Shown here one piece after another: positions 8,020 through 15,591 of a stretch of DNA of 43,304 nucleotides. The position numbers were made by a program, and so were the translations under genes. Below the pieces are notes generated by a model. That model saw only the letters and a program-made list of their open reading frames with translations. It was not told the origin of the DNA and made no database searches. The DNA comes from JBBQXY01 sp051004815. Lineage in GTDB: Bacteria; Chloroflexota; Ktedonobacteria; Ktedonobacterales; Ktedonobacteraceae. Every line of letters starts with the position of its first letter. Position 1 is the first letter of the stretch. Location: assembly GCA_051004815.1 (NCBI GenBank), contig JBPCJY010000193.1:1-43304 (forward strand), read 5' to 3'.

Positions 8020-9006
8020 TTATGAACGAACGCGGGGATCAAGGAACGTATACAGCATGTCGGCCAGGAAGTTAGCCCCCAGTACGGCCAGCGTAATAAA
8101 CAGGAAGATGCTTTGCACCATGGCGTAATCTTGCTGGTTGACCGCCTGCAAGAGCGCGTAGCCGATACCAGGGTACGAGAAGACCATCTCGGTGAGAACT
8201 TGACCACCCACAATCGCGCCGATGGCGATGGCGAAACCGGTGATATTAGGCAAAACCGCGTTACGGGCCGCGTACCAGAACATGACACGGCGCGTGGTCA
8301 AGCCTTTGGCCTTTGCCATCAAGACATAATCTTCCGAGAGGGTTGTGATCATCGAGTTGCGCATGGTTAGCATCCAGCCGGCGAGGGAGGAGACCACCAA
8401 CGTTAAAGCCGGGAGGAAGGCGTACCAGATAACGCTGCCAATAAAGTCAAACGACCAACCCGGATCGATGTTCGCTGAGTCATAGCCGCCGGAGAGCGGG
8501 AACCAGTTGAGCAGATACGAGAAGATGAAGAGCGTCAGCAACGCCAGCCAGAAATAAGGGATAGCAGAGAGGAAATTCATGATGGGTGAGAGAAATGTGT
8601 CCAGTACGGAGCCGCGCTTCCAAGCGACGATGATGCCAAATAAGCAGCCCAGCAAGAAACTAATAATCACGGCAACCGCACCCAGCATAATCGACCAGCT
8701 CAAATCCTGACCAATGATCGTCGCGACTGGCGTGGGGAAATATTGGATAGAATTTCCTAAGTCGCCATGCAGCAAATTCCCCAGAAACTTAATGTATTGC
8801 AACCATAAGGGATCGTTTGTATTGAGACCAAACATGGCCGCGAGCGTTTGCCTCATCGCCGGAGTGACATACCCCTTGGTGGACATTTTGCCTACGATAG
8901 CTGCGACGGGGTCGCCAGGAGCCAGGCGGGGAATGAAAAAATCTATTGTAATAGCAACCCAAATAGCACAAATATAGAACAAAAGGCGGCGGATGAGATG
9001 TCGCAC
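8020..9006 (-). CDS. ABC transporter permease, OppB/DppB family
   Basis: A permease of 328 residues. The N-terminus (helix 1, then FFIPRLAPGDPVAAI) is the classic OppB/DppB signature. The EAA loop is visible as DYVLMAKAKGLTTRRVMF, and the C-terminal helices end in LYTFLDPRVR, as is usual. The GTG start at 9006 is supported by AAGGAG seven to eight bases upstream. It is second in the operon, after the binding protein, from which it is separated by a 21-bp perfect hairpin (9122-9167). Confidence 0.91.
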   Translation of the reverse strand: MRHLIRRLLFYICAIWVAITIDFFIPRLAPGDPVAAIVGKMSTKGYVTPAMRQTLAAMFGLNTNDPLWLQYIKFLGNLLHGDLGNSIQYFPTPVATIIGQDLSWSIMLGAVAVIISFLLGCLFGIIVAWKRGSVLDTFLSPIMNFLSAIPYFWLALLTLFIFSYLLNWFPLSGGYDSANIDPGWSFDFIGSVIWYAFLPALTLVVSSLAGWMLTMRNSMITTLSEDYVLMAKAKGLTTRRVMFWYAARNAVLPNITGFAIAIGAIVGGQVLTEMVFSYPGIGYALLQAVNQQDYAMVQSIFLFITLAVLGANFLADMLYTFLDPRVRS

Positions 9007-9121
9007 CTGGTTGCTCCTTCTTCAATGAGAGGGCGGTTGCCCTGTTCCCATACTTCACATTATACGCTAATTGTACGCCGCTTGACTTCTCATTGCCTTC
9101 GGCAATTCGCAAGGGTTTTTC

Positions 9122-9167
9122 GTTGACGCAAGTTTTGCCGCCCGCAGGCGGCAAAACTTGCGTCAAC
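9122..9167. repeat. Perfect 21-bp stem-loop between the binding-protein and permease genes
   Basis: Bases 9122-9142 and 9147-9167 are exact reverse complements around a CGCA loop. No T-run follows on either strand within a few bases, so it is not a classical terminator. Placed right after the abundant binding-protein gene and before the permeases, it resembles the REP-type or mRNA-stabilising hairpins that raise binding-protein yield over downstream genes. It could also be a repeat unit of the genome. Confidence 0.8.
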
Positions 9168-9188
9168 TAGAGGAAGGATGCGCTACGC

Positions 9189-10877
9189 TTACGAAACGGG
9201 TTGCAGGTGCAGAACCACTTGCTCGATGTCAGGGGCGGTGTTGGGACTACCACTGGCATACGGGTTGCTCTGATCGGGCCAGCCGGTGAAGTTCTTGCTG
9301 GAGTATTCATCGTAGTCGGCACCAGTCCACAAGGGTATGAACGGCTGGTTATCGACGAAGACTTTCTCGATGCCCATGATGGCCTGCTTTTGCGTGTTCA
9401 GATCAGTGCTTGAAGCATATTGGTTCAGGTACTGATCGGTGGCGACGTTGTTCCAGGCCATGAAGTTGAACTTACCTGTGCCGATCTGCGCACTGTTCAG
9501 GTACTGATTGTACAAGTAGTACGGGGTGGGTCCACCAACCATACCACAGAACATCAACTGATAGTCATACTTGCCGTCTGTGCGGAGGGTGTAGTAGTTG
9601 TCTTCACCAACCGTGACGTTTTTGATTTGGATACCGACAACCTTGGCCTGGGCAGCGATCAGTTCTGCCGCGGCGTTCCAGTCAGAATAGGAGTCAACAC
9701 TTCTGAGCGTTAAGGTCAGGCGTTGGCCGTTCTTCTGGAAGTAGCCATCTGAGCCTTTGGTGTAGCCCGCGCTGGTCAGATATTGCTCTGCCTTGGCGGT
9801 GTCCGCGCTGGTGGGTAAACTGGCGAATTGTGGATCTAACCAGCTTTGCGCCGTGGGCAGTACCAGTCCGGTAACACTTCCGGGAGGTTCCAGTCCGGCG
9901 GTGGCTTGCCCGGCTATGGCTGAACGGTCGAGGGCAGCACTAAGTGCCAGGCGCACCGGCAGTCCACCTGGTCCACCTACGACAGGGTCTTTCTGATTCG
10001 GACAGATGGAATACAGGTTGATGGCGTCCATGAAGAGGTGGTAATGTGCCGGGTCTTTGGCAACGAAATCCTGTTGGAGTGTGGGCGAGAAGTACCCGGC
10101 CCAATCGACATCACCCTTTGGCAGTGCTAACTGTAAGGTCGAGTTGTCTTTGTACTCCGGGAAGCGGATCTCGTCAACCTTTACCTGGCTGGCTTGCCAA
10201 TAGGTCGGATTCTTGTCATACACTGCCAGAGCTGTCTGGTAACGAGACAACGTGAACGGCCCCGTACCAATAGGCTTGTCAGTGAGGTACTTGGTGGGGT
10301 CGCCGACGCTGGCGAAGACGTGCTTCGGAACGATATAAACATGTCCAGCAATCGTTACCAGTGCCGGGGGGTAAGCCTTCTGGAAGGTCATGACGACGGT
10401 ATTGGCATTGGAAGCCGTCACATCTTTGAGGAAAGACCACACGCCGTTGGCATCCGCGGCAGGATACTGCTTCATCAGGTTGAAGGTAAACGCTACATCG
10501 TCTGCCGTAAACGCCTGACCATCACTCCATTTCACATTCGGGCGAATAGTGAAGGTTACTTGTGTGTTATCACTATTCCACTGATAGCTGGAAGCCAGCA
10601 TAGGTGTGAATGCGCCCCCATTCACGTTCACGAAGTATAGTGTCTCATAGACCAGACCCAGGATACCTGCATTGGGGTGGCCGTTGTAGGGGTTAAAACC
10701 AGATTGCGCGAAATCATAGGATTGGGCCGCGACTTTAAGAATATGCTTGCTGGGCGTATTGGTGGTACTGCTGCCACCACCACAGGCGGAGAGAATGATC
10801 CCGAAGATTACCAGGAGTGTACACATGGCCACACCTGTCTTCACCTTTATGTGGTACGAGCGAAAGTTGGGAGACAC
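9189..10877 (-). CDS. Extracellular solute-binding lipoprotein, family 5 (SBP_bac_5)
   Basis: A 562-residue lipoprotein. After an N-terminal hydrophobic segment, the lipobox L-S-A-C places the modified cysteine near residue 32, followed by a Gly/Ser/Thr linker. The mature part has the family 5 pattern: GLVYETLYFVNVNGG near the N-terminus, then VTFTIRPNVKWSDGQAFTAD, with PIGTGPFTLSRY later. The GTG start at 10877 is chosen because AGGAGG lies six bases upstream and the signal peptide then has normal length; the longer open frame has no such site. SBP_bac_5 proteins bind peptides, but some bind chitobiose (for example the Vibrio cholerae chitin-oligosaccharide binding protein). Context here favours a sugar or muropeptide ligand; that is inference. 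Confidence 0.9.
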   Translation of the reverse strand: MSPNFRSYHIKVKTGVAMCTLLVIFGIILSACGGGSSTTNTPSKHILKVAAQSYDFAQSGFNPYNGHPNAGILGLVYETLYFVNVNGGAFTPMLASSYQWNSDNTQVTFTIRPNVKWSDGQAFTADDVAFTFNLMKQYPAADANGVWSFLKDVTASNANTVVMTFQKAYPPALVTIAGHVYIVPKHVFASVGDPTKYLTDKPIGTGPFTLSRYQTALAVYDKNPTYWQASQVKVDEIRFPEYKDNSTLQLALPKGDVDWAGYFSPTLQQDFVAKDPAHYHLFMDAINLYSICPNQKDPVVGGPGGLPVRLALSAALDRSAIAGQATAGLEPPGSVTGLVLPTAQSWLDPQFASLPTSADTAKAEQYLTSAGYTKGSDGYFQKNGQRLTLTLRSVDSYSDWNAAAELIAAQAKVVGIQIKNVTVGEDNYYTLRTDGKYDYQLMFCGMVGGPTPYYLYNQYLNSAQIGTGKFNFMAWNNVATDQYLNQYASSTDLNTQKQAIMGIEKVFVDNQPFIPLWTGADYDEYSSKNFTGWPDQSNPYASGSPNTAPDIEQVVLHLQPVS

Positions 10878-11078
10878 AGGAAACCTCCTACACTGTAAGA
10901 CGACAAATGGTACAATCATTTGCCGCTTCAAAAATACTTGAAGAACTGAACAACAAGGACAGGGAACAAGAAAACGAATAACCCCTCCTTTCCTACAAGT
11001 ATGTTTTTTACTTTTGCAAGAACCTTCGGCGCGATGTATAGGTGCTGTTACAAACCAATGGGAGTAATCTATGTAGCT

Positions 11079-11122
11079 ACTGTACACTCTAGTGTTTAAT
11101 TTGTCAAGATGTCTAGACCACT
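11079..11122 (-). promoter_or_regulatory. Promoter of the importer operon with a DasR/NagR-like operator
   Basis: On the minus strand TTGACA (11102-11107) and TACAGT (11079-11084) are spaced by 17 bp, a good promoter for the binding-protein gene. Directly upstream, overlapping the edge of the -35, lies AGATGTCTAGACCACT (11107-11122, plus strand). It matches the Streptomyces dre consensus ACTGGTCTAGACCACT at 13 of 16 positions as I recall that consensus. A second TAGACCAC half-site follows immediately. This places the importer under the neighbouring GntR regulator. It is the best regulatory site in the window. Confidence 0.65.
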
Positions 11123-11183
11123 AGACCACAAATTGTGCTATGATGTGGTAGACCGCCGATTCATCGACCCCTACTTTGTATTC

Positions 11184-12386
11184 CTACACTCCCTTCAAAC
11201 ATTCGCGCCACTCATCTGTCGCGAACGCTAGTTTGCCCCGACAGAAGGTTGCTTGCAGCGTCAGATCTTTATCAAAGATGAGCACATCGGCATCAAAGCC
11301 GGTGTGTAGGCGTCCCTTGCGCTCGGCAATACACGCGGCATGGGCGGGGTTAAGCGTGAGCATTCCTACCGCCTCTGACAGAGAGACAGTGGTCATGGCG
11401 AGCATGTTAAGCAAGGCCTGATTCATGGTCAAGACGCTGCCCGTCAGTGTTCCATCAGCCAGACGTGCCGCGCCACAGATGACCTGGGCTGGCTGACCGG
11501 CAAACTCAAAGGTAGTATCGCTCAGACCAGCCCCGGCCAGGGCATCGGTTATGACAATCGTTCGTTCAGGTCCCAGTATATCCACCAGGATATTCATTAC
11601 CGATGGATGCACATGAACACCATCGGCAATCAGTTCACCGCGCACCTGGGGAGCTTGCGCGACCGCCGCCAATGGGCCTGGCATGCGGTGGTGAATGGGT
11701 CGCATAGCATTGAAGCAGTGCGTCATATGCGTCACACCAAGCGCGATGGCTTCCTGTGCTTGCTCATACGTTGCATCGGTATGTCCCATACTGACGGTTA
11801 CTCCAGCCTCGACCAGCCGATGAATCATTGCTGCCGCTCCCGGCAATTCAGGCGCGAGCGTGATCAAACGCAGACACCCTTTGGTCAGGGCGAGGACGCG
11901 CTCCGTCTCTGCTGCATTGGGCATACGGAGCCATGCTGGCACATGTGCGCCGCGCCGTTTGATGTTGATATAGGGTCCCTCCAGGTGAATGCCTACTGGC
12001 TCAGCCCCCCTGCCTGGCTCCAACTGTCCCAACTGCTCAATCGCCTCAACTGCTGCGCACAGTTGCGCTTCCGGCAATGCGCCCGGTGTACCAACCACTC
12101 CAATCAGATAAGAGGTTACGCCAGTGGCAGTGGTCCAAAGCGAGTAAGAGCAAATCTCTTGCCCATTGGTGGTGTGCAGGTTGAACCCGCCACCGCCATG
12201 GGTATGCACATCAATAAATCCTGGCATAACTATGGTGTTCGCTGCATCGATGACACGACCTTCCTCGGTGGGCGCAATGCATTGCGTCCCTACGACCTTG
12301 ATGTGGGTTCCATCGATGGTGATGTCACCCTCTGGTATATCAGTGGTGGCATCCACTAAACGAGCACCGCGTAACGTAAACGGCAT
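11184..12386 (-). CDS. nagA: N-acetylglucosamine-6-phosphate deacetylase
   Basis: A 400-residue amidohydrolase that removes acetate from GlcNAc-6-phosphate to give glucosamine-6-phosphate, a cytoplasmic step of GlcNAc and chitin catabolism. The NagA signatures are all present: DVHTHGGGG, HLEGPYI with the metal-binding Glu, GHTDATYEQA, THCFNAM, IADGVHVHP, and ITDALAGAG with the catalytic Asp. Length is normal. It reads on the same strand as the importer operon, 306 bp upstream of it, and diverges from the GntR gene. The 322-bp divergent gap carries several TGGTATAGA-type half-sites (12554-12593). A nagB deaminase gene is not in the window. Confidence 0.95.
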   Translation of the reverse strand: MPFTLRGARLVDATTDIPEGDITIDGTHIKVVGTQCIAPTEEGRVIDAANTIVMPGFIDVHTHGGGGFNLHTTNGQEICSYSLWTTATGVTSYLIGVVGTPGALPEAQLCAAVEAIEQLGQLEPGRGAEPVGIHLEGPYINIKRRGAHVPAWLRMPNAAETERVLALTKGCLRLITLAPELPGAAAMIHRLVEAGVTVSMGHTDATYEQAQEAIALGVTHMTHCFNAMRPIHHRMPGPLAAVAQAPQVRGELIADGVHVHPSVMNILVDILGPERTIVITDALAGAGLSDTTFEFAGQPAQVICGAARLADGTLTGSVLTMNQALLNMLAMTTVSLSEAVGMLTLNPAHAACIAERKGRLHTGFDADVLIFDKDLTLQATFCRGKLAFATDEWRECLKGV

Positions 12387-12553
12387 CAGTCATTGCTCCT
12401 TTGAACTGAAAATCGGCGGGCACGATAATTTGGCCCCTACGGTAGGTTGCTATAGATTTTCCCAATGGTTCGCGAACTCACCGTAGCCCTTGCGCAGCCT
12501 CTCTCACCTCCTGACTTGACGTTTGCCAGGAAATATGAGATCATATTGGATGA

Positions 12554-12593
12554 AGTGGTCTATACATCATACCAATTATACCATCTATACCAT
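12554..12593. promoter_or_regulatory. Cluster of dre-like operator sites in the nagA/gntR divergent gap
   Basis: AGTGGTCTATACATCA (12554-12569) matches the palindromic dre pattern AGTGGTCTAGACCACT at 12 of 16 positions. A few bases later TATACCATCTATACCAT (12577-12593) holds two TATACCAT units; read on the other strand these are TGGTATAGA, the form I recall for the Bacillus NagR/YvoA sites. The rest of the 322-bp gap (12387-12708) shows no gene. Several sites between divergent genes fit control of nagA together with autoregulation. Confidence 0.55.
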
Positions 12594-12708
12594 ATTTCTC
12601 ATAGTTTATTCAAGTGGTGTTTCTGTCATTACCTGTCACTATCTGGCCCCCAACCACGGTGTAGCCAGGATGCAGATAGGTGAAAAAGCGAAAGGATAGC
12701 CAGCATTT

Positions 12709-13455
12709 ATGAATACTATTTTTAGGAAAAGCCCTGTGCCGCGCTACTTTCAATTGAAAGAGATTATGCGCGGCAAGATTCGCGATGGAGAGTGGAAACC
12801 GGGTGATCTTATCCCCTCTGAACGCGAATTGAGCGAGCAGTATAAAATTAGTCGCATGACCGCTCGCCAGGCTATCACTGAACTGGTACACGAGGGGCTG
12901 TTTTATCGCGAGCAAGGTAAAGGCACCTTTGTTAGCCGTCACAAAATCACACAGCAGTTGATACGCCTCACGGGTTTCACCGAGGACATCAAGGCACGCG
13001 GGCAGAGGCCAGGGACGAAAGTGCTTTCCGCACAAATGCGTCCCGCCGATGAGGACACCGCTGAACGCTTACATATCAAACCAGGCCAAATGATCTTCCG
13101 CTTGCAACGTTTGCGGCTGGCCGACGCTGAGCCGCTGGCTATTGAGCTATCCCATATCAGCTTCGAGGGCTGTGAAAAACTCCTGCAAGAAGACCTGGAA
13201 AATAATTCGCTCTATCGCATACTTGAGACCCAATACGGTATGCCACTCGTGGAGGCCGAGCAGGAATTGGAGGCAGGCCTGATGGGAGATGAGGAAGCAA
13301 AATTGCTCAAATTGCCAGTGGGCAGTTCCGCACTCTTTATTCGCCGCGTCACCTACACCGACCGCGATCAGCCGCTGGAATACGCCAAATCCGTCTATTG
13401 CGGCAACAAATATATCTTCTATACCAACATGAAACGCGAGCAATTAATACCCTAG
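12709..13455 (+). CDS. GntR family regulator, HutC/UTRA subfamily (NagR/DasR-like)
   Basis: A 248-residue regulator. Residues ~10-80 are a GntR winged helix (LKEIMRGKIRDGEWKPGDLI, then ERELSEQYKISRMTARQAI, then GLFYREQGKGTF). Residues ~95-240 form a UTRA ligand domain, including RLRLADAEPLAIE and a C-terminal tyrosine-rich strand. NagR/DasR proteins of this subfamily bind GlcN-6-P or GlcNAc-6-P and repress nag and transport genes. Position next to nagA and the dre-like sites at 12554-12593 and 11107-11122 support the same role here. The ATG at 12709 has a weak ribosome site (GATAG), but the winged helix begins at a normal distance. Confidence 0.88.
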   Translation: MNTIFRKSPVPRYFQLKEIMRGKIRDGEWKPGDLIPSERELSEQYKISRMTARQAITELVHEGLFYREQGKGTFVSRHKITQQLIRLTGFTEDIKARGQRPGTKVLSAQMRPADEDTAERLHIKPGQMIFRLQRLRLADAEPLAIELSHISFEGCEKLLQEDLENNSLYRILETQYGMPLVEAEQELEAGLMGDEEAKLLKLPVGSSALFIRRVTYTDRDQPLEYAKSVYCGNKYIFYTNMKREQLIP

Positions 13456-13516
13456 AATCCGATCGACCGCTTTCAAGGATAATTTTTGAGGAGAGGCAGA
13501 GCATGCTCATTCGTGC

Positions 13517-13671
13517 GTAGGGACAGGGGGACGTGGGGATGCAGGGTGGGGGCCTTGTGCCTGTCCTGCACCCTGTCTGGGGGACAGGTAATAGGGGTCT
13601 GGATACTTCCCACAGGACGAGGACAAGCACAAGGCCCCTTCCGCCGCCGCCACGTCCTCCCTTGTCCCTAC
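13517..13671. repeat. Palindromic intergenic repeat (GTAGGGACA family, copy D) between gntR and murQ
   Basis: The core is bounded by GTAGGGACA (13517-13525) and its inverse TGTCCCTAC (13663-13671). Inside is a second inverted repeat, GGGGCCTTGTGC...GCACAAGGCCCC. Weakly matching outer arms (CTTTCAAGGATAATTTTT on the left, AAAATCTACTCCTAAAG on the right) extend it to about 13470-13708. It fills the 300-bp gap between gntR and murQ and has no coding capacity. It may have separated two genes that were once closer, or may act as a bidirectional hairpin. Confidence 0.75.
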
Positions 13672-13755
13672 ACACGCCATCGCCCCTTTCCCAAAATCTA
13701 CTCCTAAAGCCGATTCATCGTCCCGTCCAGATGACACCTGAGAGGAGCGAACCAA

Positions 13756-14655
13756 ATGGCTGCCGAACCGTTAGAAACGGAAAAAGTGAATCCAGCTACC
13801 GTAGCAATAGACCGCATGACTCCGTTGGAAATGGTGCAGGTCATGAACGCGGAAGATGCTAAGGTAGCGGAAGCCGTCAGGCTTGAGTTGCTGCACATCG
13901 CCTCCGCGATAGAAGCGATAGCCACGCGCATGCGCCGTGGTGGCCGCTTGCTCTACATGGGAGCCGGAACATCCGGGCGGCTAGGTTCGCTGGATGCCTC
14001 CGAATGTTCCCCCACCTTCAACCTTTCTCCTGACAGAGTCGTTGCCCGTGTGGCAGGTGGTCCAATCGCATTAGCGCAGGCCAACGAGGATGCCGAGGAT
14101 AGCTTCGAGTCCGGCTACGCCGAAGCAAAAGAATTTGACATAACTGAAAAGGACACGTTGGTTGCTATCGCGGCCAGTGGACGGACGCCGTATGCCCTGG
14201 GCGCGGTAGCTTACGCACAAGAGCAGGGCGCGTTGACCATCGGTATCGCCTGTAATCCAGCGACCCCTTTGGAGAAAGTAGTGGCGATTATGATTGCGCC
14301 TGTCGTTGGGCCAGAGGTGATTACAGGTTCCACGCGACTGAAGGCGGGGACGGCCCAAAAGATGGTGCTCAATATGCTCACTACGGGGACGATGATCCTG
14401 TTGGGCAAGACCTATGGCAACTTGATGGTGGATGTGCAGCCGACGAACGCGAAGCTTCATCGTCGTGCGCTGAAAATTGTGCAGTTAGCCACCGGCCTGG
14501 ATGAGGCACAGGCCAATACCTTGTTGCAAACAACGGGAGGTGAGGTCAAAACGGCCATCGTCGTTGCCCGTACCCACCTCGCGCCAGCACAAGCCAGGGA
14601 ACAGCTTTCCGCCCATGACCATGTATTGCGCAAAACCCTGGACGCGTTGCAATAA
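13756..14655 (+). CDS. murQ: N-acetylmuramic acid 6-phosphate etherase
   Basis: A 299-residue SIS-domain enzyme that cleaves the lactyl ether of MurNAc-6-phosphate to GlcNAc-6-phosphate and D-lactate, feeding NagA. MurQ signatures are clear: MGAGTSGRLGSLDASECSPTF near residue 73, AIAASGRTPYALGA in the middle, and TGSTRLKAGTAQKMVLNML near residue 193. Length and order are normal. A GAGAGGAG ribosome site lies a few bases before the ATG. It follows gntR on the same strand beyond the repeat. With nagZ and nagA it makes a peptidoglycan-sugar recycling route; no MurNAc kinase or PTS gene is visible in the window. Confidence 0.95.
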   Translation: MAAEPLETEKVNPATVAIDRMTPLEMVQVMNAEDAKVAEAVRLELLHIASAIEAIATRMRRGGRLLYMGAGTSGRLGSLDASECSPTFNLSPDRVVARVAGGPIALAQANEDAEDSFESGYAEAKEFDITEKDTLVAIAASGRTPYALGAVAYAQEQGALTIGIACNPATPLEKVVAIMIAPVVGPEVITGSTRLKAGTAQKMVLNMLTTGTMILLGKTYGNLMVDVQPTNAKLHRRALKIVQLATGLDEAQANTLLQTTGGEVKTAIVVARTHLAPAQAREQLSAHDHVLRKTLDALQ

Positions 14656-14739
14656 CTCGTGATGCAGCATGCATTGACGTAAGTTGCTATTACTTGTGCG
14701 ATAGAGTTAGGCATTTAGTCAAGCAGGAGGTAAGTCTAG

Positions 14740-14909
14740 AAGACATTTGGAGAGAAGAGTTCCCGTGAGCGGACTTGAGAGATGTCCTGGCTGTCATTCT
14801 GAGCGCAGAAGCCGAAGCCCTGAGTGAAACGAAGGGGAAGAATCTCTGGTGGGCCAGCAGACAGATTCTTCGCTGCGCTCAGAATGACAGCCCTTATCTC
14901 CAAATATCT
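14740..14909. mobile_element. 170-bp MITE with a 10-bp target duplication (core shared, ends different)
   Basis: GTAAGTCTAG is repeated directly at 14730-14739 and 14910-14919, a 10-bp target duplication. The ends are imperfect inverted repeats built on AGACATTTGGAGAGAA (left) and TTATCTCCAAATATCT (right). Inside, CTGTCATTCTGAGCGCAG is mirrored by CTGCGCTCAGAATGACAG, the same hairpin module as in the elements at 166-320 and 39624-39779, although the outer ends differ from theirs. The right duplication contains the stop codon of the Uma2 gene, so the insertion landed exactly at that gene's 3' end without shortening it. Confidence 0.8.
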
Positions 14910-14915
14910 GTAAGT

Positions 14916-15521
14916 CTAGTCTAAATCTTCGTTTGGTAAAATCACGTTGCGATAGATTGCGGCAATCGGGAAGCTGACATTGAGGCTAGCAAATTCAACG
15001 TGAGTGCCAGACTCAAAAAGGTGGAGCGTCCATAGGTTGGGCCTGGCACGCCGATAGACCTCAATGACCTCATGTTGTGTATTGACGAGGACATATTCTT
15101 CGATACTTGGACAAGCACGATAATAGCCGAATTTGTTGCCTCGATCATACGCTTCGGTACCTGGTGAAAGGACTTCAATAATGAGGAGTGGTGACTGGAT
15201 TGTCTCGCTGTTTCCTCTATCGTACTCATTACAACTTACCGTTGCATCCGGGTATACATAGCGTGACTCGGATAAGCGAACCTTCATGTCTGAGTTGTAG
15301 ATGCGGCATGGGCCGTTACCAAGCAGATTGCTGAGCAAGCTTGTTATATTGATGCTGATAGTGCTATGGTTCGCTGTGCCACCCGCCATCATATAGGCGT
15401 AGCCGTCGATGAACTCATAGCGTGCATCAGTGCTGTTCCGATCAAGTGTTACATAGCTTTCGACGCTCATTTTTAATCGGTTGGGTTGGGCAACCATTCC
15501 TTCAGGTTTCTCCTTCCCCAT
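14916..15521 (-). CDS. Uma2 family protein (DUF820, PD-(D/E)XK nuclease fold)
   Basis: A 201-residue member of the Uma2/DUF820 family, common in cyanobacteria and Chloroflexota and of unknown physiological role. The restriction-endonuclease-like core is visible: YEFIDGYAYMMAGG near residue 35, a YVYPDATVSC strand with the Asp, then SPLLIIEVLSPGTEAYDRG with the E-V-L-S-P motif and KFGYYRACPSIEEYVLV after it. The start may instead be the internal ATG giving MSVESY, since the first 16 residues fit the family poorly. It lies between murQ and nagZ on the opposite strand and looks like an accessory insertion into the sugar locus. The stop codon lies inside a MITE target duplication. Confidence 0.85.
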   Translation of the reverse strand: MGKEKPEGMVAQPNRLKMSVESYVTLDRNSTDARYEFIDGYAYMMAGGTANHSTISINITSLLSNLLGNGPCRIYNSDMKVRLSESRYVYPDATVSCNEYDRGNSETIQSPLLIIEVLSPGTEAYDRGNKFGYYRACPSIEEYVLVNTQHEVIEVYRRARPNLWTLHLFESGTHVEFASLNVSFPIAAIYRNVILPNEDLD

Positions 15522-15591
15522 CTTAATATCCTAATCTGTTGCTTATTGTTAGTGTACGATAAATTTGGTCAAGAAGAAAGGAACAATATAC

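Noticed and set aside
11155..11172. GCCGATTCATCGACCCCTAC resembles parts of 13708-13720 and 21568-21588 and might be a third repeat family
   Set aside because: The matches are short and partial; too little to define a family from this window.
11607..12359. A 250-codon plus-strand frame within nagA
   Set aside because: It is antisense to NagA, which has all catalytic motifs; the product is His/Arg/Cys-rich and has no ribosome site.
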